The notes under the pieces: model-generated
Databases searched by the model: none
The model's input: the letters and a program-made list of their open reading frames with translations, nothing else
Told to the model about the DNA's origin: nothing
NCBI RefSeq assembly: GCF_027853915.1
Contig: NZ_JAQGLA010000014.1
Location: 1-64,000 of the forward strand
Length of the DNA: 64,000 nt
From: Saccharopolyspora oryzae
Lineage (GTDB): Bacteria > Actinomycetota > Actinomycetes > Mycobacteriales > Pseudonocardiaceae
Reading direction: 5' to 3'
Translations under genes and position numbers: made by a program
Shown here: piece after piece, positions 43,690 through 52,782 of the stretch
How the letters are laid out: each line of letters starts with the position of its first letter
Position numbering within the stretch: position 1 is the first letter of the stretch

Positions 43690-44265
43690 TCAGGTGGCGC
43701 GCCAGCAGTCGGTGAGGTGGTCGTCGACCATGCCGGTGGCCTGCATCAGGGCGTAGCAGGTGGTGGGGCCGACGAAGGCGAAGCCGCGGCGCTTGAGCTC
43801 CTTGGCCATCGCCTTCGACTCCGGGGTGATCGCCGGGACGTCCTCGAGGGTGGCCGGGCGGTGGTCGCGGCGCTCCGGGGCGAAGGACCAGAGCAGGTCG
43901 TCCAGCGGCTGGTCGAGCTCCAGGACGGCCCGCGCGTTGCCGATCGCCGAGTCGATCTTCGCCCGGTTCCGGACGATGCCCGCGTCGGCGAGCAGCCGCT
44001 CCCGGTCGGCGTCGTCGAAGGCGGCCACCTTCTCCGGCTCGAACCCGGCGAACGCGCTGCGGAACGCCTCCCGCTTGCGCAGGATCGTCAGCCAGGACAG
44101 TCCGGACTGGAACGACTCCAGCGTGATCCGCTCGTAGAGCTCCACGACACCGCGCAGCGGCACGCCCCACTCGCGGTCGTGGTACTCGGTGTAGTCCGCC
44201 GGTCCCGCACCCCACGGGCACCGGGCCTTGCCGTCCGCGCCGAGCACGGCGCCGGATCCACTCAC
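43690..44265 (-). CDS. tag: DNA-3-methyladenine glycosylase I
   Basis: Base-excision repair enzyme of 191 residues. The N-terminal CPWGAGPADYTEYHDREWGVP and C-terminal His/Cys supply the zinc site; LYERITLESFQSGLSWLTIL and GFAFVGPTTCYALMQA mark the family, with the Glu in LESFQSG for base recognition. GTG 44265 with AGGAG 6 nt upstream and a GTGA overlap with the SRPBCC gene. Mycobacterial tagA (Rv1210) sits in the same neighbourhood. Confidence 0.93.
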   Translation of the reverse strand: MSGSGAVLGADGKARCPWGAGPADYTEYHDREWGVPLRGVVELYERITLESFQSGLSWLTILRKREAFRSAFAGFEPEKVAAFDDADRERLLADAGIVRNRAKIDSAIGNARAVLELDQPLDDLLWSFAPERRDHRPATLEDVPAITPESKAMAKELKRRGFAFVGPTTCYALMQATGMVDDHLTDCWRAT

Positions 44266-44714
44266 GTCGTTCTCCTGTCGTATTCGCGGCAGAACCGCGC
44301 GAACGCGGCCAGCGACCGGCGCATCCCCCAGGTGAAGGCCGGCCTGACCAGGGGCCAGACCAGCGCGGCGCCGGTCGGCGGGGTCAGCCGCTCCCACCAG
44401 ACGAAGGTGGAGGCCGCGTTCCCGCACCGGACGACATCGAACCCGCCATCACCGACAACCAGCTCGCCGAAGTGCCGCACCCGGCAGCTCTGCGGCGGGC
44501 GCCACTCCACGATTTCCATCCGGTCCACGAACCCGACGCCGCCGAACCCGGTCACCGCGACCAGCTGCCCACCCGGCCCATCGGCTGCTCCGACCGGGTG
44601 CACTTCGGTGCCGAGCATCCACTCGCCCTGCCGAGCCCAGTCGGTCGCGGCGGCCCACACCACCTCCGGGGCGGCCTGCACCGGGATGCTGAACCGCAGC
44701 TCGACCGGGCTCAA
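44262..44714 (-). CDS. SRPBCC (START-like) family protein
   Basis: Protein of 150 residues with the helix-grip fold: ELRFSIPVQAAPEVVWAAATDWARQGEWM start (in pieces), a central beta sheet and a long C-terminal helix. Binds a hydrophobic ligand in related proteins; ligand unknown. TTG 44714 follows GGAGG by 8 nt. Middle gene of a tight unit: DivIVA-like, SRPBCC, tag. Confidence 0.85.
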   Translation of the reverse strand: MSPVELRFSIPVQAAPEVVWAAATDWARQGEWMLGTEVHPVGAADGPGGQLVAVTGFGGVGFVDRMEIVEWRPPQSCRVRHFGELVVGDGGFDVVRCGNAASTFVWWERLTPPTGAALVWPLVRPAFTWGMRRSLAAFARFCREYDRRTT

Positions 44715-44717
44715 CGC

Positions 44718-45065
44718 TCAGTCCTCCGAGTCCTCGGCACGCGCCTTGAGCTGCTCGCCCGCGACGTCGAGCTGGCGCTCGAGCACCGCGATGCGGCCGT
44801 GCAGCTCGTCGATCTCGCCGGCCAACCGCTCCAGCGCCCAGTCCACCTCGGAGGCTTTGTAGCCGCGCAGGACCTGCTGGAACCGCAGTGCGCGCACGTC
44901 CGAGCCCTCGACGTCGGCGGGAGGCAGCCGGGTCGGCGTCGAGCCCGGCGGCAGCGGGGACAGCTCCTCGCCGCGCCCGAAGACCAGCGTTGCGAGCAGG
45001 TACACCACCGCAGCGACCGCGAGCACCGCGAAGAGGTAGATGAGCGCACTAGCCACGGTCGCCAT
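44718..45065 (-). CDS. DivIVA-domain membrane protein
   Basis: Protein of 115 residues: one N-terminal membrane helix (ALIYLFAVLAVAAVVYLLATLVF), a linker, a DivIVA motif (DVRALRFQQVLRGYKASEVDWALERLAGEI in pieces, about 57-86) and a coiled coil. Resembles mycobacterial Rv1209. DivIVA-type proteins mark curved or polar membrane; a cell-wall or division role is inferred. ATG 45065. First gene of the unit ending in tag. Confidence 0.87.
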   Translation of the reverse strand: MATVASALIYLFAVLAVAAVVYLLATLVFGRGEELSPLPPGSTPTRLPPADVEGSDVRALRFQQVLRGYKASEVDWALERLAGEIDELHGRIAVLERQLDVAGEQLKARAEDSED

Positions 45066-45098
45066 CGTGGCACGGACGGCGAACCGCCGCGGCCACGG

Positions 45099-45452
45099 TC
45101 AGGTCTTCGCCGGAGCGGCTTCCAGGACGCCTTCGATGGCGCTGGTGAACTCGCGCCACGCACGCCGCTCGGCCTGCAGGGTCTGCACACCGGCCTGGGT
45201 CAACCGGTAGGTGCGCCGCTGGCGACCGCCGACGGTGCTCCAGGTGCTCTGCACGTAACCAGCGCGCTCGAGGCGCCGCAGCGCCGGGTAGACCGTGCCC
45301 GTGGGCAGGTCGAGAGCACCACCGCTGCGTTCTTGCAGCGCCTCGATGATCGCGTAACCGTGCAATGCCCTGCCGTCGAGCGTGGCCAGCAAGAGGGCGT
45401 CCAGGTGGCCGCGGAGCGCATCAGCCTTCACAGGTAGCGACTCTACGGTCAT
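45099..45452 (-). CDS. PadR family transcriptional regulator
   Basis: Winged-helix regulator of 117 residues: LDALLLATLDGRALHGYAI start of the PadR domain, TGTVYPALRRLERAGYV recognition helix, and RRTYRLTQAG wing, with a short C-terminal dimer helix. ATG 45452. It precedes the DivIVA-like gene by 33 bp and may be cotranscribed. Upstream lies a perfect 14-bp palindrome. Confidence 0.9.
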   Translation of the reverse strand: MTVESLPVKADALRGHLDALLLATLDGRALHGYAIIEALQERSGGALDLPTGTVYPALRRLERAGYVQSTWSTVGGRQRRTYRLTQAGVQTLQAERRAWREFTSAIEGVLEAAPAKT

Positions 45453-45482
45453 TTCCGACCACTGTCACCGTGCTTCCACAAG

Positions 45483-45496
45483 AGGACCTAGGTCCT
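45483..45496. promoter_or_regulatory. perfect palindrome AGGACCTAGGTCCT
   Basis: Fourteen-base perfect palindrome between padR (start 45452, minus) and the 122-residue unknown gene (45603, plus). The GGAC-N4-GTCC layout resembles DosR/DevR hypoxia boxes; it could also be the PadR operator. Confidence 0.4.
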
Positions 45497-45602
45497 TTCG
45501 CGATACGGGATGACATGACCTGCATCACAGCTGGGCTATTCGGGTGGCGTCCACCCGCAAGGGCGTTGACGGGCGGCCGGTTCGAGCACACTGCGGAGTC
45601 GG

Positions 45603-45971
45603 ATGAGCCGCGAGAGCAACCAGGAGGCGTCCGCAGTGCCCGACGACAGCGCCCCGGTCACGACGTCCGGAGCGTCGCGGTTGGACGCCGCGACGACCTA
45701 CGCACCGCAGGCGGACGCGCGCACCCAGCTCCGCGACTACTTCGAGCAGCTGGTCGAGGTGATCGCCCAGCACCCGGAGCCGGTGATGGCCCGCGACGAG
45801 GCGCACTGGCGGCTCCTGGAGCTGGTCGACGAGCTGTCCCGGGACGCCCTCAGCGCGCCCCGGATCCAGTCCCGCTGGCTGCGCCTGGCCCCGCTGCTGC
45901 ACGAGGTCCGCCCGGACATCCCGGTCCCGGCCCTCACCGATCTCCTCAACCGCGCCGTCGGCACCCCCTGA
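45603..45971 (+). CDS. conserved-looking acidic protein, unknown
   Basis: Protein of 122 residues. Low-complexity N-terminus (~35 residues), then a helical region (ARTQLRDYFEQLVEVIAQHP; ALTDLLNRAVG) with no membrane segment and no cysteine. I do not recognise a family. The codon pattern is consistent with coding. Stop is followed 2 nt later by a family A palindrome and then a family B palindrome. It may be controlled through the dyad at 45483-45496. Confidence 0.62.
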   Translation: MSRESNQEASAVPDDSAPVTTSGASRLDAATTYAPQADARTQLRDYFEQLVEVIAQHPEPVMARDEAHWRLLELVDELSRDALSAPRIQSRWLRLAPLLHEVRPDIPVPALTDLLNRAVGTP

Positions 45972-45973
45972 CC

Positions 45974-45993
45974 GCAGTTTCAATTGAAACTGC
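45974..45993. repeat. family A palindrome, 20-bp copy
   Basis: GCAGTTTCAATTGAAACTGC, starting 3 nt after the stop of the preceding gene. The arms do not extend further, unlike 28084 and 40392. Confidence 0.88.
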
Positions 45994-46063
45994 AACCCCC
46001 GGTGTGTCGGACACCCGACATGCCGGAGGATGTGGATAGGTCCCGGGTCCTGTGGACAACTTC

Positions 46064-46109
46064 CGCAATTTCGATGGAAATCGGACATCCGATTTCCATC
46101 GAAATTGCG
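46064..46109. repeat. family B palindrome, 46-bp perfect copy
   Basis: Two perfect 22-nt arms beginning CGCAATTTCGATGGAAATC with a CA centre. It lies 37 bp from the stop of the folP-like gene. Compared with the 1450 copy the arm carries paired changes (AAATTC to AATTTC, CAATGG to CGATGG) that keep perfect complementarity. Confidence 0.9.
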
Positions 46110-46145
46110 TCACCCCGGACGGCGACCGGCCGGTGCGGGCTCAGT

Positions 46146-47060
46146 TCAGGCGAGGGCACGGAGGACTTGGTCCGGGGGGTGGGTGCCTGCGATGGCCGCG
46201 ACCATGTCGACGACGCGGCGGGTTTCGCGGACGTGGTGGGCTCGGAAGACCTTCGCCCCTCCCCAGGCCGCGACCGCCGTCGCCGCGAGGGTGCCCTCCA
46301 GGCGCTGGTCGACGGGCGCGCCGAGCGTTTCGCCGATGAAGTCCTTGTTGGACAGCGCCATCAGGACCGGCCACCCGGTGCCCACCAGCTCGTCGATCCG
46401 GCGCAGCAGCGCCAGGCCGTGCCAGGTGTTCTTGCCGAAGTCGTGCGTCGGGTCGATCAGCACGCCCTCCTTCGGCACGCCCAGGCGCACCATCCGCTCC
46501 GCCCGCTCGACCAGCTCGGCGGTCACCTCGGCGACCACGTCGGCGTAGCGGACCCGGTACGGGTCGGTGCGCGGCGGCAGCCCACCGGTGTGCGAGCACA
46601 CCACCCCGGCGCCGAACTCCGCGGCGACCTCGGCCAGCTTCGGGTCGGCACCGGCCCAGGTGTCGTTGAGCAGGTCGGCACCGGCTTCGCAGACCTGGCG
46701 GGCCACCTCGTGCCGCCAGGTGTCCACGCTGATCACCAGCTCCGGGTGCCGTTCGCGGACCGCGGCCACGAACGGCACCACCCGGCGGGCCTCCTCCGCG
46801 GCGTCCACGGTTTCGCCCTGCGCGCCGGCGCGGACCCCGCCGATGTCGACGATGTCCGCGCCGTCGGCCACCGCCCGGTCGACCGCCTCGGCGGCGGCGT
46901 CGACCTCGAAGGTGCGGCCGCGGTCGAAGAACGAGTCGCGGGTGCGGTTGACGATCGCCATCACCAGCGGGCGGTCCTGGGGGACGTCCTTGTCGCGGAA
47001 CCGGAGGGGCTGCACGTCTGCAGATCCTGGCACGTCGCCGCGCTCGTCCGGGAGGGTCAC
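46146..47060 (-). CDS. folP2: dihydropteroate synthase-like protein (FolP2 type)
   Basis: TIM-barrel protein of 304 residues of the DHPS family. Motifs are degenerate: IVNRTRDSFFDRG for the usual NVTPDSFSDGG, IGGVRAGAQGE where active enzymes have GGESTRPGA, and ALSNKDFIGE in place of the SRK-x-FIG loop. It therefore probably does not make dihydropteroate, as reported for mycobacterial FolP2. GTG 47060 overlaps the LOG stop (GTGA). Its actual substrate is unknown. Confidence 0.85.
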   Translation of the reverse strand: MTLPDERGDVPGSADVQPLRFRDKDVPQDRPLVMAIVNRTRDSFFDRGRTFEVDAAAEAVDRAVADGADIVDIGGVRAGAQGETVDAAEEARRVVPFVAAVRERHPELVISVDTWRHEVARQVCEAGADLLNDTWAGADPKLAEVAAEFGAGVVCSHTGGLPPRTDPYRVRYADVVAEVTAELVERAERMVRLGVPKEGVLIDPTHDFGKNTWHGLALLRRIDELVGTGWPVLMALSNKDFIGETLGAPVDQRLEGTLAATAVAAWGGAKVFRAHHVRETRRVVDMVAAIAGTHPPDQVLRALA

Positions 47061-47614
47061 GGAGCGCAGGCGTCGAGCGCGGCGTCGACGTCGGTGGTCA
47101 CGGTGAGCACGTCCATCGAGTACTGCTTGGCGAACCCGCTGTCGACCAGCCCCTGCAGCCAGGCCAGCAGGCCCTCGTAGTGGCCGTACGGGTCGAGCAA
47201 CACGATCGGCTTGTCGTGCATGCCGATGTAGCGGGAGGTCCAGATCTCGAACAGCTCCTCGCAGGTCCCGATGCCGCCCGGCAGCGCGATGAACGCGGTG
47301 GAGTGGGCGTCCATCAGCCCCTTGCGCTCCCGCATGTTGTCCACGACCAGCAGCTCGTCGGCGTCGTCGTCGGCCATCTCCTTGTCGACCAGGGCGTGCG
47401 GGATGACCCCGACGGTCCGGCCGCCGTCAGCGCGCGCGGCCCGGGCGACCTCCCCCATCATCGACACGCGGCCGCCACCGGAGACCAGCGTCCAGCCGCG
47501 CTTGGCGATCTTGCGCCCGACTTCGGCGGCCAGGTCCAGGTACTGCTGGTCGACGGGTCCGGATGCGCAGTAGACGCAGACCGAGACGTCGGCGGCGGGT
47601 GCGGAACTGGTCAA
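47057..47614 (-). CDS. LOG family protein (cytokinin riboside phosphorylase type)
   Basis: Protein of 185 residues with SGGGRVSMMGEVARAA and the LOG signature PGGIGTCEE plus Arg in NMRERKG; nucleoside 5'-monophosphate phosphoribohydrolase activity is typical. TTG 47614 has GGGAGG 7 nt upstream, better than the in-frame ATG 47629; the TTGA overlaps the stop of the preceding LOG gene. Mycobacterial Rv1205 is the likely equivalent. Confidence 0.87.
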   Translation of the reverse strand: MTSSAPAADVSVCVYCASGPVDQQYLDLAAEVGRKIAKRGWTLVSGGGRVSMMGEVARAARADGGRTVGVIPHALVDKEMADDDADELLVVDNMRERKGLMDAHSTAFIALPGGIGTCEELFEIWTSRYIGMHDKPIVLLDPYGHYEGLLAWLQGLVDSGFAKQYSMDVLTVTTDVDAALDACAP

Positions 47615-48396
47615 TGCGTGGCCTCCCATGCGTCGTACGCCTCCTGCACGATCCCGACGGCGTCGTCGATGTCGTCGGTCAGGTGCAGCAGCGCTAGGTC
47701 CTTGTCGCCGATCTTGCCGGACGCCCGCATGCTGTCCCGGATCCAGTCGTACAAGCCCTGCCAGTAGGACTTGCCGAACAGCACCACCGGGAACTTGGTG
47801 ACCTTCTTGGTCTGCACCAGGGTCAGCGACTCGAACAGCTCGTCCATGGTGCCGAACCCGCCGGGCAGGCAGACGAACGCCTGGGCGTACTTGATGAACA
47901 TGGTCTTGCGCACGAAGAAGTAGCGGAAGTTCACCCCGAGGTCCACCCACGGGTTGAGCCCCTGCTCGAAGGGCAGCTCGATGCCCAGCCCGATGGACAG
48001 CCCGCCGGCCTCCGAGGCACCCCGGTTGACCGCCTCCATCGCGCCCGGACCGCCACCGGTGATCACCGCGCAGCCGGTCTTGGCCAGGGCCGCGCCGAGC
48101 TCGACGCCGGTGGCGTACTCCGGGTGCTCCCGCGGCGTGCGGGCCGACCCGAACACGGTGACCGCCCGCGGGACCTCGGCCAGCGCGCCGAAGCCCTCCA
48201 CGAACTCGGCCTGGATCCGCAGCACCCGCCACGGGTCGGTGTGCACCCAGTCCGAGGGGCCGCGGCTGTCCAGCAGCCGCTGGTCGGTGGTGGTGGGTTC
48301 GCGCAGCCGGGACCGACGCAGCACCACCGGTCCGCGTTGCTTCTCCTGGGGCCGCTCGGCACCGTTCGGCTCGCCCACTTGGCCTTCGATCGTCAT
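47611..48396 (-). CDS. TIGR00730-type LOG family protein
   Basis: Protein of 261 residues: an N-terminal extension of ~75 residues, then the Rossmann fold with VTVFGSARTP, GGGPGAMEAVNRGA and PGGFGTMDELFE. The catalytic Arg/Glu pair is present (YFFVRKTMF). A second, longer LOG paralogue directly upstream of the first; the two share about the domain only. ATG 48396. First gene of the LOG-LOG-folP2 operon. Confidence 0.9.
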   Translation of the reverse strand: MTIEGQVGEPNGAERPQEKQRGPVVLRRSRLREPTTTDQRLLDSRGPSDWVHTDPWRVLRIQAEFVEGFGALAEVPRAVTVFGSARTPREHPEYATGVELGAALAKTGCAVITGGGPGAMEAVNRGASEAGGLSIGLGIELPFEQGLNPWVDLGVNFRYFFVRKTMFIKYAQAFVCLPGGFGTMDELFESLTLVQTKKVTKFPVVLFGKSYWQGLYDWIRDSMRASGKIGDKDLALLHLTDDIDDAVGIVQEAYDAWEATH

Positions 48397-48594
48397 GGCA
48401 CGAGCCTACGCAGCCGACGGCCGCGGCCCGAGTGCGCGACGCGCGGTGAAATGCCTGTTCGCAAGGGATTCACAGGCGCGTTTGCGGGCGTACGATACGA
48501 AGAAACGATCGAGTGGTGCCGACGGCCCGGCCGGACCACCACGCAGATCCGCCGGGTCGCGGGCACGACCGGATATCGAGCCCGGGAGCCTGCC

Positions 48595-49542
48595 ATGCTC
48601 ATCGAACTGCTGATCGTGATCATCGCCCTCGGCGTCCTCTACGTCGCCTCCAGCATCAAGGTCATCAAGCAGTACGAACGCGGCGTCGTGTTCCGCTTCG
48701 GCAGGGTGCAGGAGCTGACCCGCGGCCCCGGCCTGACCACGATCGTCCCGGTCGTCGACCGGATCCGGAAGGTCAACCTGCAGATCGTCACCATGCCGGT
48801 GCCCGCCCAGGAGGGCATCACCCGCGACAACGTGACCGTGCGGGTGGACGCGGTGGTGTACTTCCGCGTCGAGGACCCGGTGCGCGCCATCGTCAACGTC
48901 GAGGACTACCTGTTCGCCGTCGGCCAGGTCGCGCAGACCTCGCTGCGCTCGATCATCGGCAAGAGCGACCTGGACGACCTGCTGTCCAACCGCGAACGGC
49001 TCAACCAGGGCCTGGAGCTGATGATCGACAGCCCGGCGCTGGGCTGGGGCGTGCACATCGACCGCGTGGAGATCAAGGACGTCTCGCTGCCGGAGTCCAT
49101 GAAGCGCTCGATCGCCCGCCAGGCCGAAGCCGAACGCGAACGCCGCTCGCGGGTCATCTCCGCCGACGGCGAGTTCCAGGCCTCCCGCCGCCTGGCCGAC
49201 GCGGCCCACGTCATGTCCGACACCCCGGCCGCCCTGCAGCTCCGCCTGCTGGAGACGGTGGTCGAGGTGGCCGCGGAGAAGAACTCCACCCTGGTCCTGC
49301 CGTTCCCGGTGGAGCTCCTCCAGTTCGTCGACACCATCAAGCACGGCGCGAAGAGCGCCGCGGAGGCACCCGCCGAGGCCACGCCGGAGGCGGCCGAAGC
49401 CGAGCTCGCGGAAGCGGAGCTCGCGGCGAAGCGCGAAGCGGAGCTGGTCGACGGGGAGCAGGCGGAGCTGCCGCAGCAGCGCTCGGCGACGGCCGACGCC
49501 GACGCGGAGAGCTCGGAGAGCTCGGTGCTCGGTATCGCCTGA
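48595..49542 (+). CDS. SPFH/band 7 (stomatin-like) membrane protein
   Basis: Protein of 315 residues: one N-terminal membrane helix (LIVIIALGVLYVASSIKVI), the SPFH domain (about 25-220; QYERGVVFRFGR, DNVTVRVDAVVYFRV) and an Ala/Glu-rich coiled-coil tail. Oligomeric membrane scaffold; often beside NfeD, which is absent here. ATG 48595 with GGGAG upstream; the longer frame to 48124 is antisense to the LOG gene. Converges with dapE, 9 bp apart. Confidence 0.9.
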   Translation: MLIELLIVIIALGVLYVASSIKVIKQYERGVVFRFGRVQELTRGPGLTTIVPVVDRIRKVNLQIVTMPVPAQEGITRDNVTVRVDAVVYFRVEDPVRAIVNVEDYLFAVGQVAQTSLRSIIGKSDLDDLLSNRERLNQGLELMIDSPALGWGVHIDRVEIKDVSLPESMKRSIARQAEAERERRSRVISADGEFQASRRLADAAHVMSDTPAALQLRLLETVVEVAAEKNSTLVLPFPVELLQFVDTIKHGAKSAAEAPAEATPEAAEAELAEAELAAKREAELVDGEQAELPQQRSATADADAESSESSVLGIA

Positions 49543-49551
49543 CCCCGCCGC

Positions 49552-50628
49552 TCAGCGCAGGAAGCGGGTGAGGACGTCCGCGCAGTGGCGGATCTCCGCC
49601 GTTGCGACGTGCTCCTGCTTGGTGTGGGCGAGCGTCGGGGAGCCCGGGCCGAAGTTGACCGCCGGGAGGCCGAGGGCCGCGAAGCGGGCCACGTCGGTCC
49701 AGCCGAGCTTGGCGACCGGTTCCGCGCCGGAGGCCTCGACGAGCTCCGCGGCGGCGGGAGCGGTCAGGCCGGGGAGGGCGCCGGCCGATTCGTCGGTGAC
49801 CGTGACGTCGAAGCCGTCGAAGACCTCGCGGAGGTGGGCTTCGGCCTCGGCGACGGACTTGTCCGGGGCGAAGCGGTGGTTGACCGTCACCACGCAGGAG
49901 TCCGGGACCACGTTGCCCGCCACGCCGCCCTCGATCCGGACCGCCTGCAGCCCTTCGCGGTACTGGAGGCCGTCGATCACCGGGTTGCGCGGGGTGTAGT
50001 CGACCAGGCGCTTCAGGACCGGCTGCGCGGCGTGGATCGCGTTCTCGCCCATCCAGGCGCGGGCGGTGTGCGCGCGGGTGCCGGTGGTGCGGACCTCGAC
50101 GCGCATGGTGCCCTGGCAGCCGGCTTCGATCGCCGCGTTCGACGGCTCGCAGACCACCGCCAGGTCACCGGCCAGCCAGTCCGGCAGCTCGCGCTCGATG
50201 CGGTTGAGGCCGTTGCGCTCGGCTTCGACCTCCTCGCAGTCGTAGAACACGAAGGTCAGGTCGTGGCGGGGCTCGGTCAGCGCCGCGGCCAGGTGCAGCA
50301 TCACCGCGTCGCCGCTCTTCATGTCCACCGTCCCGCAGCCGTGCAGGACCTCGTCCGCGCCCGAGCCGGTGCGGGTCAGCGGCAGGTTGTCGTTGATCGG
50401 CACGGTGTCCAGGTGCCCGGCGAGCACGACCCGCGAGCCGCGGCCGAGGTTGGTGCGCGCCAGCACCGCGTCACCGTTGCGCACCACTTCCAGGTGCGGC
50501 GCCTGCGCCCGCAGCGCCTGCTCCACCGCGTCCGCGATGGCTTTCTCCCCGCCCGAGACGGACGGGATGTCCACCAGCGCGGCGGTCAGTTCGACGGGGT
50601 CAGCGGTGAGATCCAACGACGCAGTCAC
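49552..50628 (-). CDS. dapE: succinyl-diaminopimelate desuccinylase
   Basis: M20-family metallohydrolase of 358 residues in lysine/peptidoglycan precursor synthesis. LAGHLDTVP (His, Asp), [10 protein letters not shown] (Asp bridging two zincs), [13 protein letters not shown] (Glu catalytic and ligand), CEPSN and the C-terminal AHTKQEHV (His). GTG 50628 gives the family N-terminus. The divergent gene is not dapD directly but a secretion-type cassette. Confidence 0.93.
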   Translation of the reverse strand: MTASLDLTADPVELTAALVDIPSVSGGEKAIADAVEQALRAQAPHLEVVRNGDAVLARTNLGRGSRVVLAGHLDTVPINDNLPLTRTGSGADEVLHGCGTVDMKSGDAVMLHLAAALTEPRHDLTFVFYDCEEVEAERNGLNRIERELPDWLAGDLAVVCEPSNAAIEAGCQGTMRVEVRTTGTRAHTARAWMGENAIHAAQPVLKRLVDYTPRNPVIDGLQYREGLQAVRIEGGVAGNVVPDSCVVTVNHRFAPDKSVAEAEAHLREVFDGFDVTVTDESAGALPGLTAPAAAELVEASGAEPVAKLGWTDVARFAALGLPAVNFGPGSPTLAHTKQEHVATAEIRHCADVLTRFLR

Positions 50629-50740
50629 GACCGGCAGGCTACCCGGCGGCGACCCGCTCGGCGGTCCGGCGGGAACCGGATCGCGCCGAACGACATCTGA
50701 GGTGGTGATCATCGCGCTAGGCTGCGCCGCTGGAGGTGGC

Positions 50741-51037
50741 ATGACGTACACGGCAGACCCGGATTCGCTGCGCGGAGCGGGGGCGAGCTCGAAATCGGCC
50801 GGGGAGCAGGCGAGCCAGGTGAAGCTCGGCCCGCCCGCCCAGGACATCGCCGGGGCGATGCCCGGCAGCGAGTCGGCAGCCCTCGCCGAGAAGGTCGCGC
50901 AGAGCTGGGCGAAGGCCACCGAGCAGTGGAGCCGGGCGGCCGTGCGCCACGGCGACTCGCTGATCGCCAGCGGTGACGACTACGAGGAATCCGACAGGTC
51001 CGGTGCGGAGAGCATTCGCGCTGCGGGTGGGAGGTAG
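50741..51037 (+). CDS. WXG100/EspC-like small protein
   Basis: Helical protein of 98 residues beginning [20 protein letters not shown], with a central Trp ([15 protein letters not shown]) and a helix-turn-helix hairpin layout resembling ESX-secreted EspC/DUF2580 proteins. No signal peptide. GGAGG 4 nt before ATG 50741. First of a cassette with a DUF1023 hydrolase starting 2 nt later, the typical pairing for type VII secretion substrates. No ESX machinery is in the window. Confidence 0.7.
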   Translation: MTYTADPDSLRGAGASSKSAGEQASQVKLGPPAQDIAGAMPGSESAALAEKVAQSWAKATEQWSRAAVRHGDSLIASGDDYEESDRSGAESIRAAGGR

Positions 51038-51039
51038 CA

Positions 51040-52782
51040 GTGGTCTCGTTCGCCGAAGTGCGCCGCTGGAACCCCGGAGCGCTCGAAACCGTCCACGGCG
51101 AGCTCGGCAAGCGCCGCGACGACCTGGTGGGCCTGCAGGACGAGCTCGACGGCGCCAAGAACCCGGACAGCTGGACCGGTGAGGCCGCCGACAAGTCCGC
51201 GCAGGAGCACCAGAAGCTCGTCGAGGACATGCGCGCGCTGATCGCCGAGGTCTCGACCGTGCGCCTCGCGGTCGCCCGCGCCGCCGACGGCGTCGCCAAG
51301 ATCAAGCAGCAGATCGACGAGGCCGACCACGAGGCGCAGGCCAACGGCTTCCAGATCACCGAAGAGGGCGGCATCCGGGACGTCGCCCCGCCGCAGGACG
51401 TGCCCGAGGACCAGGTGGAGGAGGTCAAGCAGCACCGCCTCCAGATCCGGGACAAGCTCTCGGCGGAGGTCGAGGAGATCCTCGACCGCGCCGAGGACAC
51501 CGACGAGGAGCTCGCCAAGGCGCTCAACGCCGCCGAGAAGGACGAGGTCGACCCCGGCGAGGGCGATTCGCTGGCCGGGGCAGCGACCCCCGCCGGCGTC
51601 CAGGCGATGGCCGCGTCCGCGGGCAAGCCCGCCGAGGACTCCCCCAAGGCCAACGCCGAGTGGTGGAAGTCGCTGTCCGACGAGCAGCGCGCGGCGCTGC
51701 GGGAGAACCCGCCCGCCTGGCTGGGCAGCCGCGACGGCATCCCCGCCGAGGTTCGCGACGCGGCCAACCGGGCCAACATCGACGACACCCGCCGCTCGCT
51801 CCAGGACGAGAAGGCGAAGCTCGAGCAGGGTGGCGTGTCCGAGGACGAGCAGGAGAAGCTCAAGCAGGTCAACGACAAGCTCAAGGCGGTGGACGCGGTG
51901 GAGGAGACCATCGCCCGCGACAAGCCCCCGCGGCAGCTGCTGGTGCTGGACTCCAGCGGTGAACGGCTCAAGGCCGCCGTCGCGGTCGGCAACGTCGACA
52001 CCGCCGACCACGTCTCGGTGTCCGCCCCCGGCTACACGTCCACTGTGGACGGAAGTCTCAAGGGCATGGACTCCGAGGCGCAGGAACTCGTCGCCAAGTC
52101 CGAGGACGAGCTGGCCCGCGGCGGCAAGGACGGCAGCGTCGCCGCGATCGCCTGGATCGGCTACGAACCGCCGCAGAAGGACGAGAACCTCGACGTCTTC
52201 GGCGACTCGGTGGTCAGCTCCAACTCCGCGCAGGAGGGCGGCGCGAAGCTGAACGCGTTCTACAAGGGCATCAACGCCTCCCGCGACGACGACCCGCACC
52301 TGACCGCGATCGGCCACTCCTACGGGTCGACGACCACCGGCTACGCGCTGCAGGGCGGTGGCCACGGGGTGGACGACGCGGTCATCCTGGGCTCGCCGGG
52401 CGTGGGCACCAACGACATCGAGGACCTGAAGGTCCCGGAGGGCCACGCCTACCGGCTGGAGGCCAAGGACGACCCGGTCGCGGACTTCGCCCGCTTCGGC
52501 GGCGACCCGTCCCACATGGACGGCTTCAAGGACCTGTCCACCGAGAAGTCCGAGCACGGCTCCGAGGTCACCGGCCACAGCAAGTACTTCAAACCGGACA
52601 CCACCAGCCAGCACAACCTGGCGGCCGTCGTCGCCGGGGTGCCCGAGCAGGCGGTGACGGGCAAGACCGACGGCGTCGGCGACGCGATCTCCTACGTGCC
52701 GCACCAGGTCCAGGAAGGGGCTTCGCAGCTCAAGGACTGGGGCAGCGCCGCAGGCTCGAAGATCAAGGACGTCTTCTCATGA
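51040..52782 (+). CDS. DUF1023 alpha/beta hydrolase with WXG-like helical domain
   Basis: Protein of 580 residues. An N-terminal helical domain (about 1-120) with NPDSWTGEAAD looks WXG100-like; then a charged coiled linker; then the DUF1023 hydrolase domain (about 290-560) with VLDSSGERLKAAVAVGN, nucleophile AIGHSYGST and HNLAAVV. GTG 51040 with GGGAGG 6 nt upstream. Probably exported by a type VII route with its small partner and acting on lipids or the envelope; the substrate is unknown. ATGA overlap with the lipoprotein gene. Confidence 0.8.
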   Translation: MVSFAEVRRWNPGALETVHGELGKRRDDLVGLQDELDGAKNPDSWTGEAADKSAQEHQKLVEDMRALIAEVSTVRLAVARAADGVAKIKQQIDEADHEAQANGFQITEEGGIRDVAPPQDVPEDQVEEVKQHRLQIRDKLSAEVEEILDRAEDTDEELAKALNAAEKDEVDPGEGDSLAGAATPAGVQAMAASAGKPAEDSPKANAEWWKSLSDEQRAALRENPPAWLGSRDGIPAEVRDAANRANIDDTRRSLQDEKAKLEQGGVSEDEQEKLKQVNDKLKAVDAVEETIARDKPPRQLLVLDSSGERLKAAVAVGNVDTADHVSVSAPGYTSTVDGSLKGMDSEAQELVAKSEDELARGGKDGSVAAIAWIGYEPPQKDENLDVFGDSVVSSNSAQEGGAKLNAFYKGINASRDDDPHLTAIGHSYGSTTTGYALQGGGHGVDDAVILGSPGVGTNDIEDLKVPEGHAYRLEAKDDPVADFARFGGDPSHMDGFKDLSTEKSEHGSEVTGHSKYFKPDTTSQHNLAAVVAGVPEQAVTGKTDGVGDAISYVPHQVQEGASQLKDWGSAAGSKIKDVFS

